Assembly: GCF_034190915.1 (NCBI RefSeq) | Contig: NW_026947484.1 | Span: forward strand, 73,239,482 to 73,303,481 | DNA: 64,000 nt | DNA from: Cavia porcellus | Lineage: Eukaryota > Chordata > Mammalia > Rodentia > Caviidae | Direction: 5' to 3' | Shown: positions 1 through 11,448 of the stretch, piece by piece | Layout of the letters: each line of letters starts with the position of its first letter | Position numbering within the stretch: position 1 is the first letter of the stretch | Notes under the pieces: model-generated | The model's input: only the letters and a program-made list of their open reading frames with translations | Databases searched by the model: none | What the model was told of the DNA's origin: nothing | Translations under genes and position numbers: made by a program

Positions 1-1689
1 AGAGTTGCTCTTAACTTTGAGGATTCTCCTTCCCAACATGTCCCAGAGTTCCGTTATTCTTCCTTTTATTCCTCTGTTTGATGAATAATTAAGAATATTC
101 TGAATATATCTCTATAGCTATGTGCTGTGGTAGGCACTAGAAATAAAACAATAAACAAAATAAATAGAGTTGAAGCTTTTCATTGCCAACTTTTTCAAAA
201 GACACTATAATCAGTGCTGAAAGGCTTTACCTTTCTTGTTTTTATTCTGTTTCCTTTGACTATTTCAGCACTTGGATATGAAGCAAAGAAGAGTAGGTAC
301 ATAGATGCCCTTTTAGCCTTTAGCATCCTTTAAAATACAGTTTTTAAAATGTATTAGTTGTCATCTTCCAAATATTAATTATTATTCTCTGAAGCAGTCG
401 TGGTACAGAGAATAAAGACAAAGTTGACAATTTTACACAGCACTGTGAATAAAGAGAATTGTCAGGAAATGGAATTCATACAACGACATTTTTTTATGAA
501 GCAGTTATAATTATAACTCAATATGTAAAAACAAACAAAAATATTCTATTAGGACTCTCTGAACTTACAGTGGTAAAAGTGGTTTACACTTCTTTTTATC
601 TTCTCACGTCCTAAAGGAAAAGACACGTGTATCCCATTGTAAAACAATGAAGACAAGGAAAGAAATGCTCCATATATTTGGTTGAATTTTCAGAGTAAGA
701 GATTGTTTCCATGCATTGAAATCCTAGCAACTATCTATTAGTGTCAAAATACCTTTAGGAACTGGAGAGCATGTGGACAGCTGGTTTGTGTCTTTATCTG
801 ATCTAAGCTCAATGTCTAATGATCCTCTCCTAAATTTCCAGAGTAATGATCTTATTTCTCTTTGACATTATATTCCTATTGTATGTATCACAATACAGTA
901 ACTAGGGAAATGCAAAATTTCTAATTGACTTAGAATGAAGTTTTTTATATGATGCTAAAATATTTGAAGGCAGATGAAAATTAATTATCACTTCATTTAC
1001 CAGTTAGTCAATATTTACTGATAATCAGTGTGAGGCAAGAATGATATATGAAGATATGAAGTCCAATGAGACAGAATTCTTGACTGATAGGTTTACATAG
1101 TTGAGATGTGACAATGCACTTTAATACCATGTGGGAATACCAATGTGGAGATAGATGCAAAATACTACAGGAGCTGTAGGTGTTACAAGCCAGTACTTTC
1201 TAGATAAGTAATAAAGGATACTACAAAGCACCTCAGATATTTGAGTCAGCTCTTGAGTTCCCTAGCTTTGTAATAAGATGAAAGTATACTAAGGAGATAG
1301 AATAGCTTGTACGACATGTCAGAGGTTCAAAAGAACCTGGCAAATAAATAAGCAGGTGAAACTGAGGCATTAAGTTAGATGGCAGCCAGGTAGACAGGGA
1401 TCTTGTCTAGTGTATGAATGTCACAATTCATCTCCAAGAAGCCTTCAGAGGTGGTTGGAAATACACCAGTGACACCATAATAAGGTACTTGGCAGGAAGG
1501 GCAGTCAGTGTGTTAGAATTAGTCCAGTGAATAGATGATCAAATATCCCCACAGAGGGAAGGTACAATAAGGACAGACAGTGTTTTTAAGGTGGACTTGA
1601 AAGAACTTGATGAGTGATGGTATTGTAGGAGCAATAACAGATGACAAACTAGCATCCTGAATGATTTCAAAACCTTAAAAGAGTACCAT
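1..1689. other. Unassigned AT-rich DNA, no gene seen
   Basis: No open reading frame of note, no RNA gene and no clear repeat apart from a weak L2-like trace near 985-1090, where wording resembling the L2 3' region is followed by diverged sequence. Short homopolymer runs only. Probably old, decayed intergenic or intronic DNA. Confidence 0.5.
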
Positions 1690-1841
1690 GTGGGAAGCTA
1701 AAGCAAGAGGATTATAAATTTGGCCTGACAACTTAGTGACTTACTAAGACTCTGTCCTGGAAGAAAAAAAAGATTGAAAAGGCTCAGGGATGCAGCTCAG
1801 TCAAAAGGGTTAGGGTTCAATTTCCAGTGCTAGGGAAAAAG
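1690..1841 (+). mobile_element. B1-ID dimeric SINE (diverged)
   Basis: The left part (about 1690-1774) matches the right half of a B1/7SL-type SINE: an aagcaagaggat segment, a tggcctgacaactta segment and actctgtcctggaag before an A-rich linker. After the linker, 1781-1841 reads as an ID (tRNA-derived) unit: ggctcagggatgcagctcag, then a ggttcaatttcc box B relic and a short A tail. This B1-linker-ID order is the dimeric SINE known in squirrels, dormice, beavers and related rodents and not in mouse or rat. It is strongly diverged, so old. It supports a non-murid rodent host. Confidence 0.7.
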
Positions 1842-2504
1842 ATTTCCATGTTCTGATATGTTGTTCAAGTGGAAAAACATCTGATTTTGGTGGTATTAGT
1901 TGAGTTTATTTCCTTATAAAAAATTTCCAAACTACAAAAGGTTATTGAACACCTGCTTCTTTCTCTGAGTTGAACACTTATTTGTACCCAAAAACAATCA
2001 ATACTTTAAATGTATCATTAAACTGCTACTTCATGTGAGGGATAGTATTAAGGGCTTGAATGTTTTTTCTTCTTCATGGTCACTTGGGGACATATGCCTT
2101 ATAGCCCTTGTTTGACAGATGAGAATGCCCAGGCTCTGGAAACCTCATTTCCCATGTAACCTGCTGAACTTGTAACAGGTCTCATTAGTAGGACACAATT
2201 GGACATTTATGATTCTAAAACTGTTTTTTTCCCCATTAGCTTGCTCTGCTTCTGTGTTTCAGAATTTTGTATGTCGTGTGTTTCTGTATTTTGAAGGAAG
2301 AAATATTCCTAATTGGTCATTAGACAAAACCAACTTGTTAACATTCTCTATTTAGGTTTAATTCCCAGAGAGCCCCTGAGGGAGACACACATTCTTTATT
2401 CTGTACTAGTCTGTGGGCCTCATAGTTCCTAGCTTATTGATGGCATCTTCCAAAGATTCTGATGATGATAACAACTTTGTATTTTCCTCAAGCATAGTAC
2501 AGAG
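1842..2504. other. Unassigned DNA, no gene seen
   Basis: No coding region, RNA gene or confidently recognisable repeat. The stretch is AT-rich with small purine and pyrimidine runs. Confidence 0.45.
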
Positions 2505-2720
2505 CATAAGAGCCATGCTGCTGGGTTTACATCCCTCCTCTGTCAATTATTAGCCATGTAACCAAGTTTCAGTCCTCTGTACATCTGTTTGCTCACTCCC
2601 TAAAGGAAAGTTATAATTTTCCTTCTCTGCATTATGGTGAAGCATAAGTGAGATAAGGTGAGATGGATAGCATAACACTACTTGGCACAGAGCAAACATT
2701 TGAAAACAATTATCATTATT
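2505..2720 (+). mobile_element. MIR SINE (ancient)
   Basis: The order of segments follows the MIR core. There is a ctgctgggtttacatcc segment, then attagccatgtaaccaagtt (from the original 'tagctgtgtgaccttgggcaagt'), then a cagtcctctgtacatctg segment, a gtgagataaggtgagat segment and the tail cttggcacagagcaaac. All appear in the right order and spacing. MIR is an inactive SINE shared by all mammals, so this is an old fossil with no coding capacity. Confidence 0.8.
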
Positions 2721-2870
2721 AATAATTTTTTTCCACCAACCAAACATAAAGCACTTTATAATCTGGCCCATGACTATCCTTCAATCCACATTCCTTTGGT
2801 CTTTGAACCACAAACAATTTACAGAAACAACCATCTTATGGTGCTGCTTTTTGTTTTTTTCTTTGCTGTA

Positions 2871-3200
2871 TATTATGGTTTGTGTCTAGATGTCTACCCA
2901 AAGCCTCATGCAGTCATAAGGTTTTCAGAGGTGGCCGGGTGTGTAATTAGCACCTGGTAGCCTAGATAGAATAGAAAAAGGACAGAGGGGTACTGTTAAT
3001 GTCCTTTGCTTGCTTTCTTTTGCTGTCTTTTGCCTATGAACTGTTTCTCCTGTGCAATGCCCCACTACCAAGATACCCTGCCTGGCATCAGCCAATTATA
3101 GACTGAAATCCTACAAACTGTGAGCTAAATAAACCTGGTTCCTCATTTAACTTTGAGTGTTGGGTATTTTGTCTCAGCAGTGAAAAAAGTAACTAAGCCA
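2871..3200 (+). mobile_element. 5' LTR of a MaLR element
   Basis: This LTR-like block contains ctgtgagctaaataaacctg with an AATAAA polyadenylation signal near its 3' side, and ends in a ...gtaactaagcca motif. It is followed immediately by ggtaccaaaag, the remnant of the MaLR primer-binding region (typically a 'ttggtaccaggag' sequence after the LTR). A diverged partner LTR lies at about 4559-4814 in the same orientation and shares cttgcttgcttt, gaactgtttctcct, cagccaattat and aactgtgagct-type blocks. The pair brackets an internal region of about 1.36 kb, the size expected of THE1/MST/MT/ORR1-type elements. The left edge is uncertain by tens of bases. Confidence 0.75.
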
Positions 3201-4558
3201 GAATTTGGTACCAAAAGTAAGAGTCATTTCTGTGACACTACCTGACTATATGGTTTAGCAGTCTTTGGGGGCTGGCTTGTCAGAAGGGGAAAAGTTAGGA
3301 AAGGTTCAGAGATTCTGGGTGAAAATATAGAGTGGATCACCTTAGAGTGTTCTTCATGGGAGATTCTGGTCAGAGTTCAGAAGATTGAAGGCTGATAGAA
3401 ATCTGGCTGATAAAGACCAGAATCAGGAGGTTTTTGCTGGGGAGAAGTACTCCATTGGGTTGGAGTACAGATAGGGTGTGTTATACCATGGCAAAAATCT
3501 TGTCTGCATTTTGTTCATGTCTAGAGATTTTGCTTGAGATTGAGACTAAGAGCAACAGAGTCATCAGTCTTGTAGAAGAAATTCAAGGAAGTTGAATGTT
3601 GATGCATTGGCATGGCTAATGTTGTGGGCTTTTAGCCATATTTATGTTGAGAATCAAGAGCAAACATCCCACCAGAATGATTCAAAACATCATGAGTTTG
3701 GCCAGAAAGGGAAACTCCAGTAAAGTTGTGGCCTGCAAAGATGTAACAGACAAGAAATTAGTTGCTGAAAAGATTAGCAAGGGAAACCTAAGTGTTTTAG
3801 AAAAAGATAACAGAAAAGGATGGCCTAATGATATAACAAGAACTAGCAGGACTCCATCTTTTGCAGCCTGAGAGTTGCAAAGATAAAATAATGTACTTTG
3901 AAGAGCGAGCCCAAGGCACCATCCAGAATAGTGGTGGCCTAGAGAATTTGTTCGTCAGAATTGAATTCAGAGTCCTCAGTGATCCAGAAACTCAACCATT
4001 AGAGCCCAAAGAGAAGGAAGATTGGCTACTGTTCTGCTGGCAGTAGACCTTGGCATCATTCATGTGGCATGGGTTTTGGTGCATTCAGAATGCAAAAGTT
4101 GGGTCAAGAAAGCTTCCACCGTATTTCAGAAGGCCTGGGAGGCCAGGCAGTGTGCCTCTGAAAGGGTAGTGTGTGAAGCTGTTAGTGTGATGTGGAAGAT
4201 GCATTGGTAATCCCAGAAGTTTGGAGAAGCCCAGAACATGGATTGTCTGAGGACAAAAAGGGAGCAGAGTTGGCCAAAGAGAGAAACCATGGGAACTACC
4301 ACCACTGGAAGTACTGTAGAGGTGAAGCTACTCAAACCATTTGGGGTTCATATCTTGCTACATATTGCTTCAGATGCTAACCATGGAACTATAGGACTTA
4401 ATGTTTGCCCTGCTGGATATTGATCTTGGTCTATCCCTGCATTTGTACTTTTTGGAATGGTAATGTGTATCTTGTATTGTAGAATGTTGGAAGTTTCACT
4501 TCCTTTTAATTTGTAGAGGGACTTACAGCTAGATCTAGAGTATGTGATGCTGGGATTA
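3201..4558 (+). mobile_element. Decayed internal region of the MaLR element
   Basis: The region starts at the primer-binding-like ggtaccaaaag and ends with wording typical of the 3' end of MaLR internal sequences: gccctgctggatattgatc, then tttttggaatggtaatgtgt, then cttgtattgtagaatgttgg. Between them are several short reading frames (for example 3644-3871, 75 codons, plus strand), none long enough to be a working gag. The MaLR internal region descends from an ERVL gag fragment and is non-autonomous. Here it is broken by many stops and has no protein-coding future. Confidence 0.65.
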
Positions 4559-4814
4559 GGGGTGTGATTACTAAATAAGTCCACTGATTGGTTTGGCATC
4601 ACCTAATCCCTAAGGTTCCTTGCTTGCTTGCTTTTGCTGCCTTTTGCCTCTCATGAACTGTTTCTCCTTTGTGATGCCTCCCTGTCAAGCTGCCCTGCCT
4701 TGGAACCAGCCAATTATGAACTGAAACCTCTACAAACTGTAAGCTGAATTAAACTTTCCCTTTTGCTATATGTGTCAAGTATTTTGCCTCAGCAATGAGA
4801 AAATTAACTAGACA
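4559..4814 (+). mobile_element. 3' LTR of the MaLR element
   Basis: This is the partner of the LTR at 2871-3200, with the same block order: a cttgcttgcttgcttttgct block, gaactgtttctcct, cagccaattatgaactgaaa, aactgtaagctgaattaaac and a final attaactagaca. The AATAAA seen in the 5' LTR reads gaattaaac here, so the polyadenylation signal is lost. The two LTRs were identical at insertion and differ a lot now, so the insertion is old. Confidence 0.72.
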
Positions 4815-5797
4815 TTGTCTTTGTACATACTTCTTTACCTAGGATAGACAAACCCTGTCTTCAATCTTCAGTCATTTCTTCCCTAGAAAAGGAGCCAATA
4901 GGCTTTTTCTGGCAAGGGCCAGATAGTCACTGCTTAGGCTTTTGGAGCCATATAATATTTGTAACAATTACTCAATCCTATTATTCAACAGAAAGCATTC
5001 ATTAATGATTCTTAATGTGCTGTGTTCTGTGCTTTGTCCCAATAAAGCTTTAATTACAAAAACAAATGACTGGGTGGATTTGACCTGCAGGCAGAGTTTG
5101 TCAACCCTTTTCTTAGAAATAGATTTAAGTTCCCTCTCTGAACTGGTTGAACTCTAGGTGAAACTTACTACTAACGTAGTCCTCTCTAAACTCAGATGAT
5201 TGTCTTTTTGTTCACAACACCAAAAATTTCCTAACAAGGATTATTCATTTTATTTTTTTTATCTCTTTATGTTTTTTCTAAGGGTAAACAAAGTTCATTA
5301 ATGTTTTTTGTGTGGATAGATGGATTTCATTAATAGGATACTGTGCACCAGCTCTATGATGATTCAATTGTTATTTTAAAAATTAGGTTTAAAGTGATGA
5401 GAGTAAGGTACAAATTGAGGCCATCCTAAGTCAGCATGATGATACACTTAGGAAAAGTGTGACCTCTCTACCTCACAGCAGACACAGAATAGATATATAC
5501 AATTTGCCCTAAATTTGTCTTAAAATAATTGTGTTCCTTAGTAATATGTACAACTTTTGGAGGCCATTTAAGTGAAACAATTCAATATATCTCTTGTTTT
5601 ATTTCTTAGAAATAAGCTTAGCTGAATGCAATTTTAAATCTAGTATAATGGAGAAAATGACTTTGGAAAGGAATGTTGATTAATTGCAGACTTTGAAAAT
5701 ATACGTCAGTACATTATTGAAATAGACATTCTATCGACGACATACTAATGGCAAGCTCTTTGTATACTGTCAACATAGCTAAATAGGGAGGAGGTAG
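4815..5797. other. Unassigned DNA, no gene seen
   Basis: AT-rich. A T-rich patch lies near 5250-5275. There are no long reading frames and I recognise no transposon fossil with confidence. Confidence 0.45.
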
Positions 5798-5810
5798 AAG
5801 ATAAGGATTA

Positions 5811-6245
5811 ACCTTTTGAAGGTAGCAATATGCAATACTACAACTATTGTCAAATTCCTTGTTTTATAAACTTATACTGTTATTGTTTGGGGTTTGTTGT
5901 TGTTGTTGTTCTTTGTCTCTTGTGCTTTTTGTTTTTCTTTTCTGTGTCTTTTTCCCCCCTAAATAAAACAATTTTTTAAAAAATCTAAAATAACTATGCT
6001 ACTAATTGTATTAGTTCTTGGAAAAGAACAGTTAATACTCATTTGATTAGATCAATTTTACGTGTCCATAACTGGTAATCTAAGCAACCCTTTTGAACCA
6101 ATATTACATCCAGTGTCAGATTTCTATCATCTAATTTTGTAAACCTATACTGTTACTGTTTTGGGTTTGTTGTTGTTTTCATTTGTGTATCTCTTTTGCT
6201 TTTTGTTTTTCTTTTCTATGTCTTTTTTCCTCTTCAGTAAAAAGA
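5811..6245 (+). mobile_element. L1 3' UTR insertion with two tandem monomers
   Basis: The insert is bracketed by a perfect 13-bp direct repeat, aagataaggatta, at 5798-5810 and 6246-6258. This is a target-site duplication of L1-type retrotransposition. Inside, a unit of about 277 bp is repeated: ccttttgaa at 5812 and again at 6089, each leading to a tatactgttaytgtttggg segment, a gtttgttgttg segment, tgctttttgtttttcttttc and a T-rich tail. The same words appear in reverse complement at about 40905-41010, within another L1 3' UTR copy. No ORF2 sequence is included, so the copy is severely 5' truncated. Confidence 0.78.
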
Positions 6246-6258
6246 AAGATAAGGATTA

Positions 6259-7937
6259 GCAAAACTCAGTGAAGCACTGATCTGAAGAATATGATCAACC
6301 AGATGTTAGAAACTGACAGAATTTAAGATACCTTTCCTCCAATTTCAAATTATTGTGCTTACTGCACTTTTTAATTCACACTATGAAAACAGAGACGATT
6401 TATACTATCTTATCACATCTTCATTAAATGTTATTGATGCATGAAAATGAACTGGATATCTAAAATAGCTTTGGAAAAAAATAAAATAGCTTTGGGTTTC
6501 AGTTTAGTTTGGTATAATAAATAGTAAAATGCCAGGATACAAGGTTTGTATGCTGATTGTAATTTGTGATAAATAATTGATGACAATTTGTGGGAATACT
6601 GGTTTCTTTCTTCTTTCAACCTTGCTAGCTGAAAGCTGGCAGAAACAAATCCAACATCAGGTCCAAGAATTGTTTTACTGCTTACTCACAAGTAAGATCA
6701 AGTGTAGTGTGATTTTTAGAACTGTCTCTACCCCATAAATCATGAAAATGATTGAATAATGTTAAATGGAATTTTAGTTTTTGCATCTGCTTAAAGGCTG
6801 TTCAGATGGATAAATTATTTATATTGTAAGACTTCCTCAATTATTCAGTAGCCCATGGTCAGATTGGAAAATAGACTGATTTTGACACAGCCTTAGGAAT
6901 TTTAGAGACTAATGTCCTTTAAAATGACAAACAGATGCTTTGCCCTTCTCTCCATTCTAGGTATCACTGTTCAAATTCAGTTCTTGCATTCTTGAGCCTT
7001 ATAGTTTATGGATTTCTCAATCTCTAGTTTATGTCTTTGCTCACCATCCTAGGTAAATCTAGACCTATCTTGTCTATACTCATGCAAGCTCAATTGTCTT
7101 TTACCCAATTTAAAACATGTTTCCCAACAGATGAGTTTATTTATTGCCCAGTCCCAACTCCCACCCTTCAAACACCCTGTCTCTCAGGTACGTGCACTTT
7201 CTCCTCGAGTCTACTTAGATGGATCCTGGTCAAACTTTGAGATCTTCTAGTTCTCTTAGTTTAATTACCTTGTGCTTCCCTTATCTGATTCTTTCCCAGT
7301 TTATTTCAACACCATGCCTGTTTGTTTCAATTGAAAGGAGATCTAAGTTTCAGGAAAGCAGAGGTTTTGGCCCCCGAAATCAATTCCAAAGAATGTGTGC
7401 TTGGTCCTATTAAGGAAGATTAGAATGCATTTTTGTAGTATATTTTCCTAGTTACTTTTTCCAACCTATCAAGACATCTGGATTCTGAAAATGATTAAAA
7501 TGGAGACTAATAAGGTGGATTGCCTTATGCTAAGAAAATAAGACTGAACACTGTTTTCCTTTTACACAAGATTAATATTTGATTAGCAAGTTATAGTTCT
7601 TTACCAGTAATGGTAATATGACAGATCCTTGATTTTGTATTAACAATGAACTTTAAAATTTTAACTTTGATAATTAAAAAGTTACAATTAAAATTTTAAT
7701 GTAAAAAATTAAAAAAAATGTTGTACAATTTTTCATCTCAATAAAAACTACTTTAAGATTTCTCATTAATTTCCTATGCAATTCTTTTGCAACATTTAAG
7801 ACCAGAACAGAATTTGAACTTTAGGAGAATTAAATAAAGAATGTATAACAAAGAGCTCTTTTAGATTGTACTAGTGAGTATCAAAGTAAACCTGGTGCAT
7901 AATATAAAAATATCTCAATTATGTTTTGATTAATAAC
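6259..7937. other. Unassigned DNA, no gene seen
   Basis: Short frames at 7031-7240 and 7219-7413 lie in a pyrimidine-rich tract (about 6950-7340) that lacks start context, splice-site structure or recognisable domains. The rest is AT-rich, with an A/T block at 7650-7720. Nothing here supports a gene. Confidence 0.45.
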
Positions 7938-7945
7938 ACAATAAC

Positions 7946-8088
7946 TTTTTTTGAGACAAGGTCTTGCTCTATAGTTAAGGCTGGCTTTGAACTCAGTATG
8001 TAGTTTAGGCTGGCCTTGAACTCATGGTGGTTCTTCCGCTCAGCCTCCTGAGTACTGGCATTAAAGGTATGTCCCACCATGCCTGGTA
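7946..8088 (-). mobile_element. B1 SINE
   Basis: Read on the plus strand this is a B1 in reverse complement: a T run, gagacaaggtcttgctctat, an aggctggctttgaactca block that occurs twice (the B1 internal duplication), cagcctcctgagtactggca, and tgtcccaccatgcctggt at the 5' end of the element. Flanks acaataactt (7938-7947) and acaattactt (8094-8103) differ at one base and are a likely target-site duplication. B1 is 7SL RNA-derived, transcribed by RNA polymerase III and confined to rodents. This one is diverged and probably inactive. Confidence 0.88.
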
Positions 8089-8154
8089 ATGAGACAATTA
8101 CTTACGATAAAACTCTAGAAATACAGAACATTCCTCATAACCTGTCACATCAGA

Positions 8155-8400
8155 AAATCTCCAAGCAGGAATAATATTTGTATAATTCTCATTTTAGTTG
8201 TCTTCAAAATGATACATGTGACACCTTGGAGAAGATTTGGACTCTGTATTTCAATCAGACTCATAAGGGACTTTGGTAGTTATCAATACAACACCTTTAT
8301 TTTTCTCATGAGGAAAATGAAGCCCAGAAAGGTGAAATAACTTGGTGAAGACTACTCTGCCTTTAAAGGAGAAAACCTGACCTGCTGCCACTTAGGCCAG
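8155..8400 (+). mobile_element. L2/MIR-like ancient repeat fragment
   Basis: The segment cacctttatttttctcatga, then ggaaaatgaagcccagaaagg, then gaaataacttggtgaagac resembles the ancient mammalian 'cattttacagatgaggaaactgaggcccagagagg' pattern of L2/MIR relics. Strong divergence prevents a family call. Confidence 0.45.
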
Positions 8401-8649
8401 GATTTTTAAATTTTAATAACACTTCCAACAAAAAGAATAATTTTTTTCTGTTAAAAATGCTGGCAAGTAACAAAAAGTATAAGGAGTGAGATTAATACCA
8501 TTTAGATTCAAATTATGCAATGAAAACTTGTTCCTATTTTATATATTTACATATAGCTTTTCATTTACATATATATTAAATGCATAATATATGTTCACTT
8601 TAACTACTGCGGCCGTATAAAATCAACACTATTGTTAATGTTACATCCA

Positions 8650-8745
8650 CTTAGACTGTAAGATTGATGGAGTTAGTTGTTTGTCTGTTTACTCTCTTCT
8701 TTGATCCTACAGCCTTCAATGTTTTCTGGTACATGCTAAACATCA
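8650..8745 (+). mobile_element. L2 3'-end fragment (tentative)
   Basis: Segments resembling the L2 3' region (agactgtaagattgatgg, a catgctaaacatcaac tail) are in the right order. Short and diverged. Confidence 0.4.
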
Positions 8746-9047
8746 ACATGAACAATTACCCTTGCTTATTTTTCCATTGTTTTCCAAGTAGTGATCATTA
8801 ATGACTGAGTTGTATTTAATCTTATATTTTATGTTAGTTTAGACGTTTTGCTAATTTTGCGCCAAGAGTTGGCTGTCATATTGTTCTTAAATCATTCCTA
8901 TGAAAATTCTTGGACATATATCTATCAGTACATATCTGATTGCTTTTGGAAAGATAAATACTATTATTGTTAGAATTACTTGTTAAAATTAGATATGGCT
9001 AAAATTATTTTGTTAAAGTGTTTTATTGGTTAGGAGAATGCATAGCT

Positions 9048-9123
9048 GAGGATATAGCTTCAGCAGCACAGTGCCTGCCTTGCAAGCATGAGGTCCTGAG
9101 TTTGATTCCCGGTGACAAAAAAT
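9048..9123 (+). mobile_element. ID SINE, slightly 5' truncated
   Basis: The element reads gaggatatagcttcagcagc, then acagtgcctgccttgcaagc, then a gagtttgattcccggt box B and an A run. It is a tRNA-derived ID element missing the first few bases of the canonical ggggctgggg start. A perfect 9-bp target-site duplication, tgcatagct, lies at 9039-9047 and 9124-9132. The complete flanks show L1-mediated retrotransposition. The box A region is present but altered. Confidence 0.88.
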
Positions 9124-9473
9124 TGCATAGCTCCTCACTTGTTCATTGTGGGGAAAATACTGGTATAAGAACACTATTCTATATGTAAATTTCAAAGTTG
9201 CTATTTGCTTATGTAATGAACTGGCAAAGACAGATAGGACCTGAAATGGGCTTTTTAGTATTACACTAGAGTTTTTTAGTATTACATTAGAGTTTTTTCC
9301 TTGACATTCCTCTAGTTTCAAAATAAAAGTAAAAAATTCCTTCAAAGAGATCATTGCCATTTTAAGAAAAAGAAAAGCTAAAATATGTTAGAATATGTAG
9401 TATAATTAAATTGATGTAATGGGAAGTTTATCATAGAAGAAACTAGTGTTAATCAGATTATCAGTGTTTGTAC

Positions 9474-9595
9474 TAGTCCATTTTTTACTGCTGTAATATA
9501 ATATCTTATATTGGGTAATGTATAGAGAAAAGTTTACTTAGTTCACTATTTTAGAGGCTGAAAGTCCCACACTGGGTAGCTTCATCCATTCAGCT
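9474..9595 (-). mobile_element. Older MST/MLT-type LTR, left part
   Basis: The sequence actagtccattttttactgc, then a taatatcttatattgggtaa segment and a gaggctgaaagtccca segment follow the reverse complement of the 3' part of an MST/MLT1-type MaLR LTR. The element breaks off near 9595 and its remainder resumes at about 11450, with a second retroelement between the halves. It is an LTR only, with no coding capacity. Confidence 0.65.
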
Positions 9596-9960
9596 TATCT
9601 TGGTCACATTCTTGTCCCTGGGACCAAATACCCAACACTCACTACTTAAAGCAGAAGAGATTTATTTTGGCTCACAGTTTTTAGAGGATCCAATCCATTG
9701 TAATTTGGCTCCAATCCCCAAATGGCATGATGACAAGGTCTAGGGAAGCTGATCGCATCATGGTGGCCAGGAAGTGACAGAGAAAGGAGGAGCCAGGAAA
9801 GAAATATACTTTCCAGATCGTGCTTCCTGTGATGCATCTTCTAACCAGGTCCCCTATTTTTGCAGCACATTCAGCCCTAAGTATAGCATGCCCATGACCT
9901 AAGCTCCTTCTAAAAGCCCCACCTCTTAACACATGAGGCTCTGAGGGGACGTTTTCATTA
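9596..9960 (-). mobile_element. 3' LTR of a nested minus-strand MaLR
   Basis: This LTR of about 360 bp in reverse complement contains agagatttattttggctcac, gatcgcatcatggtggccag, aggaggagccaggaaag, tgacctaagctccttc and an aaaagccccacctcttaac block. These are typical of rodent MaLR (MT/ORR1-like) LTRs. A diverged twin in the same orientation is at about 11097-11448. Because the element is on the minus strand, this left copy is the 3' LTR. Confidence 0.72.
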
Positions 9961-11096
9961 AAGACTTATGTCTTCTCTTTATGAAAAATGCACTTAGTCC
10001 ATCTCTAAGAAAATTCCAAGCTCAATGCAATTTCTTTGCATTAAAAAACAAAATGTAATTTAAACATTTTCATCATACGAGGACACAAGTTAAATCTTCC
10101 CATTTGAAAAAAGAAAAATAAGGGAATAGAAAGAAATGGGACAAAAAAAATGAAAATCTCACAAGGCAAACATCCTGTAGCTCCATGTTTAGTACTTGGG
10201 GCAGTCGTCTGTGGTTAGATGTGAGCTCTAAAGGCATTGGGCAGCTCAGCCTCTACAGCATTGCTCGAGGCAGCCCTGTGGTCTCTCAGTTTCCCTCAGC
10301 AAATAGCCCAAATTCCATGCTTTTCCAACTTCCTGGAGTCTCTACTACACTTTCAGCTTCACTTTTAGATCACTATTTCCTGGACTCCCAGGTGTTCTTT
10401 TAAAATCTGGGTAGAAGCCTCCCTGACCCTGCAGTACTCACATTCATTTTGGAGTCTACATTAGCTCTGCATTAACTGACTCATCCCAAAAGACTGCAGT
10501 GGCTTCAGTAATGTATTCTGCAGTCTCTCAAAAAATGAACCCCTTTATCTGAAGCCCAAGGAACAGGGACATGAAGACAGCTGTATGTTAATTTATCACT
10601 TTTTATAGGTGCCTTCTGACAAAATTGCAATTTTAAATGAGTTTTTCCCCTCCTGCTTCTCACTGTAGATCTACTAAAAGCAGCCAGCAGTACTCACATC
10701 ACAGTCTGAATGTTGGGCTGCTTTGAAATTTTCCTCTGCCAGCTTACTTAGTCTGCTACACTTAATTTCAGGCTCTCTCAGTCTCAGAATACAGGCAAAA
10801 TGTAGAAAAATTTTCTGCCAGGTAGAACATACATGATCTTGAGTTCAACTACTAATAAACTACTCATTTCCCACTGAAACATTCTGAGCCTGGATTTTAC
10901 CATCTGCATTTCTATTAACATTCTGATTTTTCTGAGCTCTGGCCAGAATCACCTATCAAACTTGGCTTACAGAGTTCTAAGATTTCTCAGGCATCTCCAA
11001 ACCTTTCCAAACTCCATCCACAAATCTAGTTATTGGAGGCTTTTAAATCATATGGTCAGATATAGGCACAGCTACAACTCCACTCCTGGTACCAAA
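9961..11096 (-). mobile_element. Internal region of the nested MaLR
   Basis: The region is about 1.1 kb of moderately GC-richer sequence between two LTRs. At its right edge, cactcctggtacca (11081-11094) is the reverse complement of the MaLR primer-binding region that follows the 5' LTR. Internal words such as cctctacagcattgctcgag and the many stop codons fit a decayed MaLR internal region. No reading frame exceeds about 75 codons, and the frame at 10185-10403 on the plus strand is antisense to the element. Confidence 0.65.
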
Positions 11097-11448
11097 AATC
11101 TGTTTTAGTCACCTTCTTACCACTATGAAAAAAAATACTCAACACCTATAATTTAAAAGGAGAGAGGTTTCTAGAGGATAGAGGATTTAGTCCATAATAG
11201 CTGACTGCAAGGCCAAAAAAGTACATTGAAAGGGTCTGGTGGAGGAGAGCTTCTCACATTATGCCAACCAGAAAACTGTTTGAAAAAGGAGCTAGGGGTA
11301 AAAGACACATCTTTCCAGGTCATGTCCTCTGTGATCTATCTTTTCTTACCAAACCACACATTCAGCTTTAAGTTTAACACACACATATCCAATTATCTTC
11401 CCAAAGCTTTGCTTCTGAACTAACAAGGTTTTTAAGGAGACATTTTCA
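11097..11448 (-). mobile_element. 5' LTR of the nested minus-strand MaLR
   Basis: This twin of the LTR at 9596-9960 shares words in the same order: tgttttagtcaccttcttac at the left edge, aaaggagctaggggtaaaag, atctttccaggtcatgtcct, and ggagacattttca at the right edge. Divergence between the twins is high, so the insertion is old. The adjoining base blocks attca (left) and attga (right) could be a decayed 5-bp target duplication. Confidence 0.68.

Noticed and set aside
3644..4423. Cluster of short plus-strand frames as a gag gene
   Set aside because: They lie in the MaLR internal region, in several frames and broken by stops, so no working product is possible.
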